Shown here piece after piece: positions 24,009 to 32,781 of a DNA stretch of 64,000 nt. This DNA comes from Oscillospiraceae bacterium (GTDB lineage: Bacteria; Bacillota; Clostridia; Oscillospirales; Ruminococcaceae). Below the pieces are notes generated by a model. That model was given only the letters and a program-made list of their open reading frames with translations. It had not been told where the DNA came from and searched no databases. The translations under genes and the position numbers were made by a program. Each line of letters begins with the position of its first letter. The first letter of the stretch is position 1. The stretch is from positions 1-64,000 of the forward strand of contig JAGZUF010000011.1 of assembly GCA_018380115.1 (NCBI GenBank), given 5' to 3'.

Positions 24009-25575
24009 TTTTGCAGCAAAACTGCTGGCGGTGTGCCTTGCGCTTGTGCTGGCTGCCGGCATGCTGGCCGTGCCTGCAATGGCAACGGGCGCGGCCACGC
24101 CTTCCCCAGCCAATTCGACGGTGCCCGGGGGCGGGGGTGAAGATAATGAAGGCGAGGGCAATAAGGGGGACAATAACAATCCTGGCAGCAATGGCATCAC
24201 CGGCGGCATGCCATACATCACAGGCTACACTGTTGCGCCGCAGCTGGGCGTTGCGGGCGAGCTGCAGCGCATCCAGCCCGGGCAGAAGTGCTGCATCATC
24301 GTGAGCATCTGCGACCCGCGCTTTACAAAAATGTATGAGGAAAAGGGTGATGCAGCTGCTGCGGATACCGAAGCGGGAACGCATAATGCTGCGCTGAAAA
24401 GCCTAATGGCAAACGCTTTCCCCAACATTAAAATTACATCTACCTACAACTTCGCCTCGCCCAGCCTGGGCGATATCCAGATAGGCGGCTTTGCCTATGA
24501 TAAAAAGCTTTCCAGCGGCAATGACTGGACGTCCGGCCCGCTGGAATACCATGTGGCCTTCAACGACATCACCTACATGGGCGGCTCGAATAAGCTTTCG
24601 TTTGATGTCTCCTATTCGGGCCAGCAGGGGCTGGAACTTGTGAACCTTTCGCAGAACATCAGCCAGTGCGTGGGCGCCACCAACGTGGAGGGCGGCAAGG
24701 CCAGCGCCATTGTGGTGCGCAGCGCCAGCTATGGCGGCGGCAGCGTGGTGGCGGGCCAGCAGTTCACCCTTACGGCGGATGTGTTCGTCACTGCGGGCAC
24801 CACCGGCGCAGAGAATGTGGCCGTCAGCCTCACTTTGCCCGAGCAGATTACGGTAGTCAGCGGCTCGTCGCAGATATTTGTGGGCAACATGGCGGCCGGG
24901 GAATCCACCAGCGTGAACTTTCTTTTGAACGCCTCGGCCACGGCCGCGGCGGGCAGCGCCAACATCACGGTGAACGTGAACGGCAACGCCGCGTCGGACG
25001 GCGCGGCCCTCACCACCACCATGCCCATCACGGTGCCCATTGTGCAGCCCGAGCGCTTTGAAATTTCCCGCACAGATTTCCCGGAAGTGATAAACATGGG
25101 CGAAGAGACCTATGGCAGCGTCTCGTTCGTCAACAAGGGCAAGGGCACCATTTACAATGTGTCTGCCGAGCTGCGCGGCGAGGGCTTCACCACCTCAGAG
25201 GGCAACCAGTTTATTGGAAACGTGAACTCCGGCACGGAGTCCAGCGCCGATTTCACCATTTCGCCCACACAGGCGGGCACCCTTAACGCCCAGCTTGTCA
25301 TTACCTATGAGAACGAGCAGGCCGAAGAGAAAACCATCACCAAGGACCTCACCTTCACAGTAGAGGAAATGGTGTTTGACGACCCCGGCATGATGCCCGG
25401 CATTGATGACATTCCCACGGAGCCCGCCCAGACGGGCATGCCCGTTTGGGCATGGGCCGTCATTGCGGTGCTGGCGGCAGGTGTGGCGGCCACTGTGGTG
25501 GTTATCGTGCGCAAGAAAATAAAAAAACGCAAAGAGAACGAGAAGCTGATGGAGGACGACGATGAAGATATCTGA
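23992..25575 (+). CDS. secreted Ig-like (CARDB/COG1361-type) surface protein
   Basis: A 527-residue protein with a signal peptide (about 1-30, AVCLALVLAAGMLAVPAMA), a Gly/Asn/Glu-rich linker (about 37-65), then three or so beta-rich Ig-like domains of the kind found in archaeal and Clostridial S-layer-like proteins (COG1361). Near the C-terminus WAWAVIAVLAAGVAATVVVIV forms one membrane helix with a basic-acidic cytoplasmic tail (KKIKKRKENEK). It lies between the ABC ATPase and the FtsX-type permease and overlaps both, so it is probably the outside-facing partner of that transporter. No catalytic motif is visible. Confidence 0.8.
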   Translation: MKRKNDFAAKLLAVCLALVLAAGMLAVPAMATGAATPSPANSTVPGGGGEDNEGEGNKGDNNNPGSNGITGGMPYITGYTVAPQLGVAGELQRIQPGQKCCIIVSICDPRFTKMYEEKGDAAAADTEAGTHNAALKSLMANAFPNIKITSTYNFASPSLGDIQIGGFAYDKKLSSGNDWTSGPLEYHVAFNDITYMGGSNKLSFDVSYSGQQGLELVNLSQNISQCVGATNVEGGKASAIVVRSASYGGGSVVAGQQFTLTADVFVTAGTTGAENVAVSLTLPEQITVVSGSSQIFVGNMAAGESTSVNFLLNASATAAAGSANITVNVNGNAASDGAALTTTMPITVPIVQPERFEISRTDFPEVINMGEETYGSVSFVNKGKGTIYNVSAELRGEGFTTSEGNQFIGNVNSGTESSADFTISPTQAGTLNAQLVITYENEQAEEKTITKDLTFTVEEMVFDDPGMMPGIDDIPTEPAQTGMPVWAWAVIAVLAAGVAATVVVIVRKKIKKRKENEKLMEDDDEDI

Positions 25576-27028
25576 CCTGCTGAAGCTCAGCACAGATAAC
25601 CTTCGCCGCCGCAAGGGCCGCACGGCGCTTACCGTCATAGGTGTGGTGGTGGGCACCTGCGCCATCATTGTGATGATATCGCTTGGCATTGCGCAGAACC
25701 AGCGCACGGACGCCATGCTGGAAAGCTGGAGCGACCTTACCCTCATCACCGTGTATAACTACACGCAAAGCGCCGAGACGCCTGCGCTGGACGACGACAT
25801 GGTGGCCCAGTTCCAGGGCATGGAGAACGTGGTGGCGGCCACGCCCATGTATCAGTTCCAGAACATGAACGCCGAATTGTACGCAGGCAAGAACGACAGG
25901 TATTCTTCTTATCTGGACGCAACGGGCATGGACGTTTCCGCCATTGAGGCCATGGGCATCGAGCTTGTCAGCGGCAGCTACCTTTCGGGCCAGCAGCTTG
26001 GCAAAAACAAGATACCTATCATGGTGGGCGAGCAGGCGGCCTTCAACTTTGAAGACACGAAGAAGAGCTACCGCAACCCTAACCGCTACCGCTGGGCCGA
26101 AACGGACGAAGACGGCAATATCATCAACGAGCCGTTTTTCGACATCACAAAAGAGCCGCTTACCCTGCGCATGATATACGACTATGATGAACAGGGCAAC
26201 CCCAAAACGAGGGATTATGAGCTTGTTGTGGTGGGCGTTATGAAGACGGACTACACCAAGCAGGGCACTACGGGCATTGTGATGAACATTGAAGATATGC
26301 GCCGCCTGGAGGAAGAGTTCAAAAAGCTTTCCAAGGGCACCGGCGTGAGCGGCGGCGGAACGGTGATCATCGGCGGCAGCGGCACGCAGAAGGTGGAAGG
26401 CTACAACCAGGTATATGTAAAGGTGGATGATGTGAACCATGTGGCCGACGCCGAGGCGGCTATTAAGGCCATTGGCTATGAGACAAGCAGCATGTCGCAG
26501 TACCGCGAGGACATGCAGAAGCAGGTGGCGTCGGGCCAGATGATGCTGGGCGGCCTGGCGGCCGTTTCGCTGCTGGTGGCTGCGCTGAACATTGCCAACA
26601 CCATGACCATGGCTATTTACGAGCGCACGAAGGAAATTGGCGTCATGAAGGTGCTGGGCTGCAAACTGTCCAAAATACGCCAGATGTTTCTGATAGAGGC
26701 CGGGTTCATCGGCCTTTTGGGCGGCATTGTGGGCGCGGTGCTCAGCCTGCTGCTGAGCCTTGTGCTGAACAATATCAACACCTGGCTGCAGGCGCTGGCC
26801 ATGTTTCTTGCGCGCTTCGGCATCGTCCTGCAGATTACCAATGTGGACATTGGCGCGCTGTTCGGCATGGGCGGCATGGGGGACATGGGCGGTGCGCTCA
26901 GCGTTATTCCGCTGTGGCTCATTCTGCTGGCGCTTGTGTTCGCCACAGTGGTGGGCGTGCTCAGCGGCATTGCCCCGGCCAACCGCGCGGTAAAGATAAG
27001 CGCGCTGGAGGCCATTCGCCACGAATGA
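25562..27028 (+). CDS. MacB/FtsX-type ABC permease
   Basis: A 488-residue permease. Helix one is at about 25-45 (RTALTVIGVVVGTCAIIVMIS). A large external domain (about 50-320) and three C-terminal helices in the FtsX domain (GLAAVSLLVAALNIANTM, then FIGLLGGIVGAVLSLLLSL, then IPLWLILLALVFATVVGVL) follow. The Gly-rich loop near 260 lies in the external domain. It starts 14 bp inside the surface-protein gene. With the MacB-like ATPase it should form a mechanotransmission-type complex that acts on an extracellular substrate. Confidence 0.93.
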   Translation: MKISDLLKLSTDNLRRRKGRTALTVIGVVVGTCAIIVMISLGIAQNQRTDAMLESWSDLTLITVYNYTQSAETPALDDDMVAQFQGMENVVAATPMYQFQNMNAELYAGKNDRYSSYLDATGMDVSAIEAMGIELVSGSYLSGQQLGKNKIPIMVGEQAAFNFEDTKKSYRNPNRYRWAETDEDGNIINEPFFDITKEPLTLRMIYDYDEQGNPKTRDYELVVVGVMKTDYTKQGTTGIVMNIEDMRRLEEEFKKLSKGTGVSGGGTVIIGGSGTQKVEGYNQVYVKVDDVNHVADAEAAIKAIGYETSSMSQYREDMQKQVASGQMMLGGLAAVSLLVAALNIANTMTMAIYERTKEIGVMKVLGCKLSKIRQMFLIEAGFIGLLGGIVGAVLSLLLSLVLNNINTWLQALAMFLARFGIVLQITNVDIGALFGMGGMGDMGGALSVIPLWLILLALVFATVVGVLSGIAPANRAVKISALEAIRHE

Positions 27029-27132
27029 CCGGTGCTTTCTGAAGCAGAGCCCTGCGGGCACCCTTGGCCGGAACCGGCCCAGCGGCGGCCGCGGGGCCTT
27101 TTTGCAGCCTGCCGCCCCGCCCGCGGCCAGGC

Positions 27133-27161
27133 TTGACGGTGCCCATGGCAGGCCCTATAAT
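27133..27161 (+). promoter_or_regulatory. csoR promoter
   Basis: TTGACG (27133-27138), 17-bp spacer, TATAAT (27156-27161). ATATACCGGTAAA follows (27168-27180), a partial match to the palindrome in front of the P-type ATPase at 38.8 kb. Confidence 0.65.
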
Positions 27162-27203
27162 AAACCATATACCGGTAAAGGCATGGCGGGAGGAGGCTGT
27201 TTT

Positions 27204-27479
27204 ATGAGACAGTGCATGGATTCGGAAAACCTGCACCGGCGCCTGAAAAAAATTATTGGGCAGGTGCAGGCCATTGACAGAATGGTGGACGAGGATATTC
27301 CCTGTGAGGATATTCTGGCGCAGATAAACGCAGCAAAATCCGCCCTGCACAGGGTGGGACAGGTGGTGCTGGAAGGGCATATCAACCACTGTGTGCGCGA
27401 CGGCATCGAGCACGGAGACGCCGATAAGACCATTCAGAACTTCACAAAGGCTGTGGAACGCTTTGCCAATATGACCTGA
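27204..27479 (+). CDS. CsoR/RcnR-family metal-sensing repressor
   Basis: A 91-residue all-helical repressor of the CsoR/RcnR/FrmR (DUF156) family. C34, H59 and C63 reproduce the C-H-C copper site of CsoR (Cys36, His61, Cys65). Start ATG at 27204 after GGGAGGAGG. Copper binding would release it from DNA. No exporter gene is adjacent; a P-type ATPase 11 kb away has two CsoR-like palindromes in its promoter, and I infer it is the target. A dispersed repeat and a bidirectional terminator follow. Confidence 0.93.
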   Translation: MRQCMDSENLHRRLKKIIGQVQAIDRMVDEDIPCEDILAQINAAKSALHRVGQVVLEGHINHCVRDGIEHGDADKTIQNFTKAVERFANMT

Positions 27480-27489
27480 CGCGCCCGCA

Positions 27490-27717
27490 CAGGGCCAGGC
27501 TTCAGCTAAGCGGGGGCGTGTGTAAGTTCTGGAAGGGCCTCATGCCGGCGGCCTCTCAGGAGGCGCGGAGAAAATTCGCCGCTCGCATCACCTGCCCGGC
27601 TGCCGGTAGGTGGGCATTGCTTTTTCAGAATTATCCTTTTCCTAACGGCTAAGCTGCTTTTCGTTTCCCGCTTCGCCTGGGGCTTTTGAAGCGAAAGCTT
27701 TTTGCCCTTTCTGGCAG
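27490..27717 (-). repeat. dispersed intergenic repeat, copy 3
   Basis: Reverse-orientation copy. Minus-strand blocks are CTGCCAGAAAGGGCAAAAAG, CGGGCAGGTGATGCGAGCGG and CTCCTGAGAGGCCGCCGGCA. It sits between csoR and its terminator, like copy 2. Confidence 0.8.
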
Positions 27718-27750
27718 AGTAGGGGGCCGTTGCGCTTAAATGAATACTGC

Positions 27751-27795
27751 AAAGCCCAAGGGCCATGAAATTATGCCATGGCCCTTGGGCTTTTA
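27751..27795. terminator. bidirectional terminator after csoR
   Basis: AAAGCCCAAGGGCCATG pairs with CATGGCCCTTGGGCTTTT, serving csoR and the convergent cortex-enzyme gene. Confidence 0.9.
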
Positions 27796-27832
27796 CAGTT
27801 TTGCGGGCCGCGCCGCAAAGGCGGCCGTCGGC

Positions 27833-29296
27833 CTATGCCTGTGCGATGGGCTGTGTGCCGAAATAGCGGCAGATGGCCTCGTAATACACGCGCGCGGCGC
27901 GCTGGCAGCCCTGCGGCGTGGCCCAGGCCTCGTAATCGCCGCTGTTGGAGAGGAAGCACTGCTCGGCCAGAACGGCAGGGCAGGGGGCCTTTTCCAGAAT
28001 GCCGAAGCTTTTTTCCTCACACACGCGGGTGTCGCTACCGTCTACTATTTTTTTGCTTTTGCCCTGATAATACACAAAGCGCACGCCCGTCTCGCCGCGC
28101 AGGCGGTGGCCGGCGCTGCCCATGCCCTGTGCGATGCACTGGGCAAAGCGGCTGGCCTCTTCATAATAAGCGCGCCCGGGCGGCGTGGGGTAACACTCGA
28201 ACCCGTGCGACTGACTGGAGGAATCCAGATTGCCGTGGATGCTTAAAAGCAGGCAGGCGCCCGCCTGCCCGGCGCGGGCGGCGCGATCTGCAATGGGCGC
28301 GTCCTGCCCGTTTTCGCGGCAGCGCACAGGCGTGTAGTTGGCGTCTGCCTCCAGCAGGGCATACAGGGCGTCTGCCGTTTGTTCGCACATCAAAACCTCA
28401 TCTGTGGGGCCGGCCGCGCCTGTGTCCATGCCGCCGTGGCCCGCGTCCAGCGCAATGACGTGCGGCGAGCCCTGTGCGCAGGGTTGTGCACCCAGCTCAT
28501 CCAGCGTGCCGAAGGTATAGCCCATTTCTTCCCACTTGGTGAGCAGTTCGTCCAGAATGGCGGCGTTGGTGGCGCTGGTGGAATGCAAAAGAACAATGGC
28601 GCCCGCATGGGTGCGGGGCAGAAGCTTGGAAAAGGCCTGCTGGACGCTTGGCTGGCTTTCCTGGTTCCAATCCACATAGGCAAGGCTCCAGAAAATGGTG
28701 CGGTAGCCAAGCTCCTCGGCCCAGGCCAGGTTTTCGTCGCTGAATTTGCCTTCCGGCGGGCGGTAGAATTTCGGCATCTGCTGCCCGGTGGTCTGGTAAT
28801 AAAGCGCCTCGGTGCTCTGCAGCTCCTGCGTGAACTGCTCTTTGCTCTGCGTGGTCATGTCGGGGTGGTGGTTAGTATGGTTGCCCACGGTGTGCCCCTC
28901 GGCTGCCATGCGGCGCACAAGGTCCGGATTTTCTTCAATATAGGGCGCCACAACAAAAAAAGCGCCGGGGGCGTTGTGGTTTTTCAGCGCGTCCAGAATG
29001 GCAGGCATATTGCCGTTTTCATAGCCGCAGTCGAACGTCAGGTACAGCCGCTTCTGGCTTGCGCTGCCGCAGTAATAGGCGCTGTGCTGCGCAAGCTGCC
29101 CGGCTGAAAGGTTCGGCACGGGCGGCTCGCCCTCGCCGCCCTGGAACGAAAGCCCCCATTCATATTTCTGCGCGCTTACCGCCGCGGGCCAGGCCCACTG
29201 AAACAGGGCTGCCCCACCCCATGCCGCGGCCAGCACCAGCAGCATGGCGCAGCACAGCACTGCGCGCCCCATCCGCTTCCCCACACACCCGAACAT
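27833..29296 (-). CDS. PdaA-type deacetylase fused to CwlD-type amidase
   Basis: A 487-residue protein with an N-terminal membrane anchor (about 9-33). The NodB domain (about 84-268) has TFDCGYENG at D89, GNHTNHHPD (H140, H144), YRPPEGKFS and VLLHS, the pattern of PdaA, which has a residue other than Asp after TFD. From 279 the second domain is an Amidase_3: DAGHGG (H287), E305, SIHGN (H354) and AEQCFLSN (E445) are the zinc and catalytic residues of CwlD/CwlC amidases. In Bacillus and C. difficile CwlD removes the stem peptide and PdaA deacetylates and cyclises MurNAc to muramic-delta-lactam in spore cortex. Start ATG 29296 after AAAGGGGG. I infer a one-chain cortex enzyme. Confidence 0.92.
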   Translation of the reverse strand: MFGCVGKRMGRAVLCCAMLLVLAAAWGGAALFQWAWPAAVSAQKYEWGLSFQGGEGEPPVPNLSAGQLAQHSAYYCGSASQKRLYLTFDCGYENGNMPAILDALKNHNAPGAFFVVAPYIEENPDLVRRMAAEGHTVGNHTNHHPDMTTQSKEQFTQELQSTEALYYQTTGQQMPKFYRPPEGKFSDENLAWAEELGYRTIFWSLAYVDWNQESQPSVQQAFSKLLPRTHAGAIVLLHSTSATNAAILDELLTKWEEMGYTFGTLDELGAQPCAQGSPHVIALDAGHGGMDTGAAGPTDEVLMCEQTADALYALLEADANYTPVRCRENGQDAPIADRAARAGQAGACLLLSIHGNLDSSSQSHGFECYPTPPGRAYYEEASRFAQCIAQGMGSAGHRLRGETGVRFVYYQGKSKKIVDGSDTRVCEEKSFGILEKAPCPAVLAEQCFLSNSGDYEAWATPQGCQRAARVYYEAICRYFGTQPIAQA

Positions 29297-29321
29297 GCCG
29301 CCATTCCCCCTTTTGCTGAAA

Positions 29322-29351
29322 GGGTATGATGTGCACGGGGCAAAAAATGCA
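29322..29351 (-). promoter_or_regulatory. possible sigma-G-type promoter of the cortex enzyme
   Basis: On the minus strand TGCATT (29351-29346), a 17-bp spacer and CATACCC (29328-29322) resemble the forespore sigma-G pattern TGMATA-N17-CATAHTA with a few mismatches, about 25 bp before the ATG. Confidence 0.35.
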
Positions 29352-29414
29352 CGGCGCGCCGGGCGGCTTTTTGGCGGGAAACGGCGTTTTTTGCGCCCGG
29401 CAGGCCGTTTTTGC

Positions 29415-29443
29415 TTGAACAACGGGTGGCTTTACGCTATAAT
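29415..29443 (+). promoter_or_regulatory. glnS promoter
   Basis: TTGAAC (29415-29420), 17-bp spacer, TATAAT (29438-29443), 64 bp before the glnS start. Confidence 0.75.
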
Positions 29444-29506
29444 CAAAACATATGGAACAAGGCCCGCGCGGCGCGCGGGCACTTCTTGTGGAGGGGAAAG
29501 AACGGA

Positions 29507-31177
29507 ATGGAAAAGCCCAGCAACTTTATCACCGAGATCATTGATGAAGACCTTGCGCGCGGCGCAGTGAAGGAGATACACACGCGTTTCCCACCGGAGC
29601 CGAACGGCTATTTGCATATCGGCAGCGTGAAGGCCATCTGGATCAATTGGGGCATTGCACAGGCGTACGGCGGCAAGTTCAACCTGCGCTATGACGACAC
29701 GAATCCCGCGCGCGAGGATGTAGAGTATGTGAACAGCATCCGGGAAGACCTGGAATGGCTGGGCGCGCACCCGGACGGCGGCGTGTTTTATGGCAGCGAT
29801 TATTTTGACAAGTGTTATGAGTATGCCGAAAAGCTCATCATGGAGGGCAAGGCATATGTGGACGATTTGACGCGCGAGGAGATGCAGGCGTACCGCGGCG
29901 ACGACGCGGGCGTGCCCTCGAAGCCCTCGCCTTACCGCGGGCGCACCCCGCAGGAAAATCTGGAGCTGTTCCGGCGCATGCGCGCGGGCGAATTTGCAGA
30001 CGGAGAAAAGACGCTGCGCGCCAAAATAGACCTTGCCAGCCCCAACATGAACATGCGGGACCCTGCCATTTACCGCATCAAGCATGTTTCGCACCACCGC
30101 CAGGGCGATAAATGGTGCATTTACCCGCTGTACGATTATGCGCACCCCATTCAGGATTATCTTGAGGGCATCACGCATTCGCTGTGCAGCCTTGAGTTTG
30201 AAAACCACCGCCCGCTGTACGAGTGGGTGATAGAAAACATCGCGGGCGGCGAGTTTCCAAAGCAGCGCGAGTTTGCCCGCCTGAACATCACCAATACCGT
30301 GATGAGCAAGCGCTACCTGCGCGAGCTGGTGGAGCTTGGCATCGTGGACGGCTGGGACGACCCGCGCATGCCCACGGTGTGCGGCCTGCGCCGCCGCGGC
30401 TACACGCCCGCCAGCCTCATTGATTTTGTGCAGCGCGCGGGCGTGGCCAAGGCAAACAGCCTGCTGGACGCGCGCATGCTGGAGTTCTGCATCCGCAGCG
30501 AGCTGGATGGCACAGCCCTGCGGCGCGTGGCCGTGCTGGAGCCGGTGAAGCTCATCATCGACAATTACCCCGCGGGCAAAACAGAGTATTTTGAGCTGCC
30601 CAACAACCCGCAGGACGAAACGGCGGGCACGCGCAAAGTGGCCTTCACCGGCGAATGCTGGATAGACAGGGCCGACTTTGCCGAGGTGCCGCCGCCCAAG
30701 TTCAAGCGCCTGCGGCCGGACGGCGAGGTGCGCCTGATGGGGGCGTATATCGTGAAGTGCACGGGCCTTGAAAAGGACGCCGGGGGCAATGTGACTGCCA
30801 TCCACTGCACGGCAGACCTTGAGACCGGCTGCGGCATGCCTGCGGACGGGAGGAAGGTGCGCGGCACTATCCACTGGGTAAGCTGTGCGCACGCGGTGGA
30901 AGCCGAGGTACGCCTGTATAACCAGCTGTTCACGCTGGCGGATATGAACGCCATGCCCGACGGCGCAGATTACAAGGATTACCTGAACCCGGACAGCCTG
31001 CAGGTGCTGCGCGGCTGCAAGCTGGAGGCCGCGCTGGAAAATGCGCAGCCGGGCCAGCGCTTCCAGTTCGTGCGCACAGGCTATTTCACGCCGGATTCTA
31101 AAAACCCCGGCGTATTCAACCGCATCGTCACGCTGAAGGACAGCTTTGCAAAGACGATGGAGGCAGCCAGGGGCTGA
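29507..31177 (+). CDS. glnS: glutamine--tRNA ligase
   Basis: A 556-residue class I synthetase that attaches glutamine to tRNA-Gln in the cytosol. The ATP motif is PEPNGYLHIGSVKA (about 33-46) and the second signature is VMSKRYL. The C-terminal anticodon-binding beta-barrels end at 556, the length typical of bacterial GlnRS. Start ATG 29507 after GAGGGGAAAG; an upstream extension has no match to the family. It precedes gltX by 51 bp; both derive from the same class Ic ancestor. Confidence 0.97.
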   Translation: MEKPSNFITEIIDEDLARGAVKEIHTRFPPEPNGYLHIGSVKAIWINWGIAQAYGGKFNLRYDDTNPAREDVEYVNSIREDLEWLGAHPDGGVFYGSDYFDKCYEYAEKLIMEGKAYVDDLTREEMQAYRGDDAGVPSKPSPYRGRTPQENLELFRRMRAGEFADGEKTLRAKIDLASPNMNMRDPAIYRIKHVSHHRQGDKWCIYPLYDYAHPIQDYLEGITHSLCSLEFENHRPLYEWVIENIAGGEFPKQREFARLNITNTVMSKRYLRELVELGIVDGWDDPRMPTVCGLRRRGYTPASLIDFVQRAGVAKANSLLDARMLEFCIRSELDGTALRRVAVLEPVKLIIDNYPAGKTEYFELPNNPQDETAGTRKVAFTGECWIDRADFAEVPPPKFKRLRPDGEVRLMGAYIVKCTGLEKDAGGNVTAIHCTADLETGCGMPADGRKVRGTIHWVSCAHAVEAEVRLYNQLFTLADMNAMPDGADYKDYLNPDSLQVLRGCKLEAALENAQPGQRFQFVRTGYFTPDSKNPGVFNRIVTLKDSFAKTMEAARG

Positions 31178-31228
31178 GCCCGTACGCGCCCGCGCGGGCG
31201 CAAAAGCGAAACAGAAAGGCGGAACACC

Positions 31229-32686
31229 ATGGAATTCAAACGCGTGAGAACGCGCTTTGCCCCAAGCCCCACGGGCTATATGCATGTGGGCAACCTGCGC
31301 ACGGCGCTGTACACCTACCTCACGGCAAAGCATGAGGACGGCACATTCATCCTGCGCATCGAAGACACCGACCAGGGCCGTTATGTAGAGGGCGCAGTAG
31401 ATGTCATTTACAATACCCTGCGCGAAACGGGCCTTGTATGGGACGAGGGCCCGGACGTGGGCGGCCCTGTGGGCCCCTATGTGCAAAGCCAGCGCATGGG
31501 CATGTTTAAGGAATATGCCGAGCAGCTTGTAAAGCTGGGCAAGGCGTATTATTGCTTCTGTACGGAAGAGCGTCTGGGCGCTTTGCACGAGAGCCAGAAG
31601 GCCGCAGGCGAGGCCGTAGGCCATTACGACGGCCGCTGCCGCGAGCTGCCGCCCGAAGAGGTGCGGCGCCTTTTGGACGCGGGCACGCCGTATGTCATCC
31701 GCCAGAAAATGCCCCGGACGGGCAAAACGGCCTTTGACGACCTTGTGTACGGCCATATCGAGGTGGAGAATGCAGAGCTGGAGGATCAAATCCTGCTGAA
31801 AAGCGACGGCATGCCTACCTATAACTTCGCCAACGTGGTGGACGACCATCTGATGCATGTGACGCATGTTATCCGTGGGTCAGAATACCTTTCCAGCGCG
31901 CCGAAGTACAACCTTTTGTACGAGGCGTTCGGCTGGCAGGTGCCCACTTACATCCACTGCCCGCCCGTGATGAAGGACGCGCACACCAAGCTCTCGAAGC
32001 GCAACGGCGACGCCAGCTATCAGGACCTTATGGCAAAGGGCTATCTCAGCGAGGCTGTTTTGAACTACCTGCTTCTGCTTGGGTGGAGCCCGAAGGGCGA
32101 GGAGGAGATATTTTCGCTGGAAGAAATGGTGAAGATATGGAACCCGGCCAACATCAACAAATCGCCCGCCATCTTCGACACGCAGAAGCTCACGGCCATC
32201 AATGCGGCCTATATCCGCGCGCTGCCTGCCGGGGCCTTTATGCAGCTTGCCGCGCCCTGGCTGGACAAGGCAGTGAAAAGTGAGGTGGACCGCGCCCTGC
32301 TGTGTGCGAACCTGCAGCCGCGGTGTGAATTTTTGGGCGATATCCCGCCGCGCGTGGCCTTTATTGACACGCTGCCGGATTATGAGCTTGATTTGTTCGA
32401 GAACAAAAAGCAGAAGACGACGCCCGATACGGCGCGCGAGGCGCTGGCCGCCCTTCTGGCCGTGCTGGAGCCGCTGCAGCCCTGGAACAAGGACGCTGTT
32501 TTTGAAGCCTGCCGGGCAAAGGCCGAGGCTATGGAAAAAAAGAACGGCTGGCTGATGTACCCGCTTGGCATTGCGCTGGCGGGCCAGCGCTCTACCCCCG
32601 GCGGCGGGACGGACCTAGCCGCCATACTGGGCAAGGAGAAAACCTTGCAGCGCATCCGCCTGGCGCTGGAAAAGCTGGGCGCCTGA
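31229..32686 (+). CDS. gltX: glutamate--tRNA ligase
   Basis: A 485-residue class I synthetase for tRNA-Glu. APSPTGYMHVGNLRTALY (about 11-28) is the HIGH region and TKLSKRNGD the KMSKS region. The C-terminal helical anticodon domain is complete. AGAAAGGCGG precedes the ATG. It lies directly after glnS, probably in the same transcript, which would balance charging of the two related tRNAs. Confidence 0.97.
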   Translation: MEFKRVRTRFAPSPTGYMHVGNLRTALYTYLTAKHEDGTFILRIEDTDQGRYVEGAVDVIYNTLRETGLVWDEGPDVGGPVGPYVQSQRMGMFKEYAEQLVKLGKAYYCFCTEERLGALHESQKAAGEAVGHYDGRCRELPPEEVRRLLDAGTPYVIRQKMPRTGKTAFDDLVYGHIEVENAELEDQILLKSDGMPTYNFANVVDDHLMHVTHVIRGSEYLSSAPKYNLLYEAFGWQVPTYIHCPPVMKDAHTKLSKRNGDASYQDLMAKGYLSEAVLNYLLLLGWSPKGEEEIFSLEEMVKIWNPANINKSPAIFDTQKLTAINAAYIRALPAGAFMQLAAPWLDKAVKSEVDRALLCANLQPRCEFLGDIPPRVAFIDTLPDYELDLFENKKQKTTPDTAREALAALLAVLEPLQPWNKDAVFEACRAKAEAMEKKNGWLMYPLGIALAGQRSTPGGGTDLAAILGKEKTLQRIRLALEKLGA

Positions 32687-32698
32687 ATTTAATTTGCA

Positions 32699-32729
32699 AA
32701 AAGGGCAGAGGGCGTGCTCTCTGCCCTTT
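32699..32729 (+). terminator. weak terminator after gltX
   Basis: AAAGGGCAGAG pairs with CTCTGCCCTTT, with only three T after the stem. Confidence 0.6.
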
Positions 32730-32781
32730 GGCGCGCTCGGGCGCGCCGGAAAACGACCTTTTATGACGGAGGTGCCGCCTT

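Noticed and set aside
29432..31867. 811-codon open frame on the minus strand across glnS and gltX
   Set aside because: Antisense to two certain synthetase genes; low-complexity His/Ala/Arg composition and no domain.
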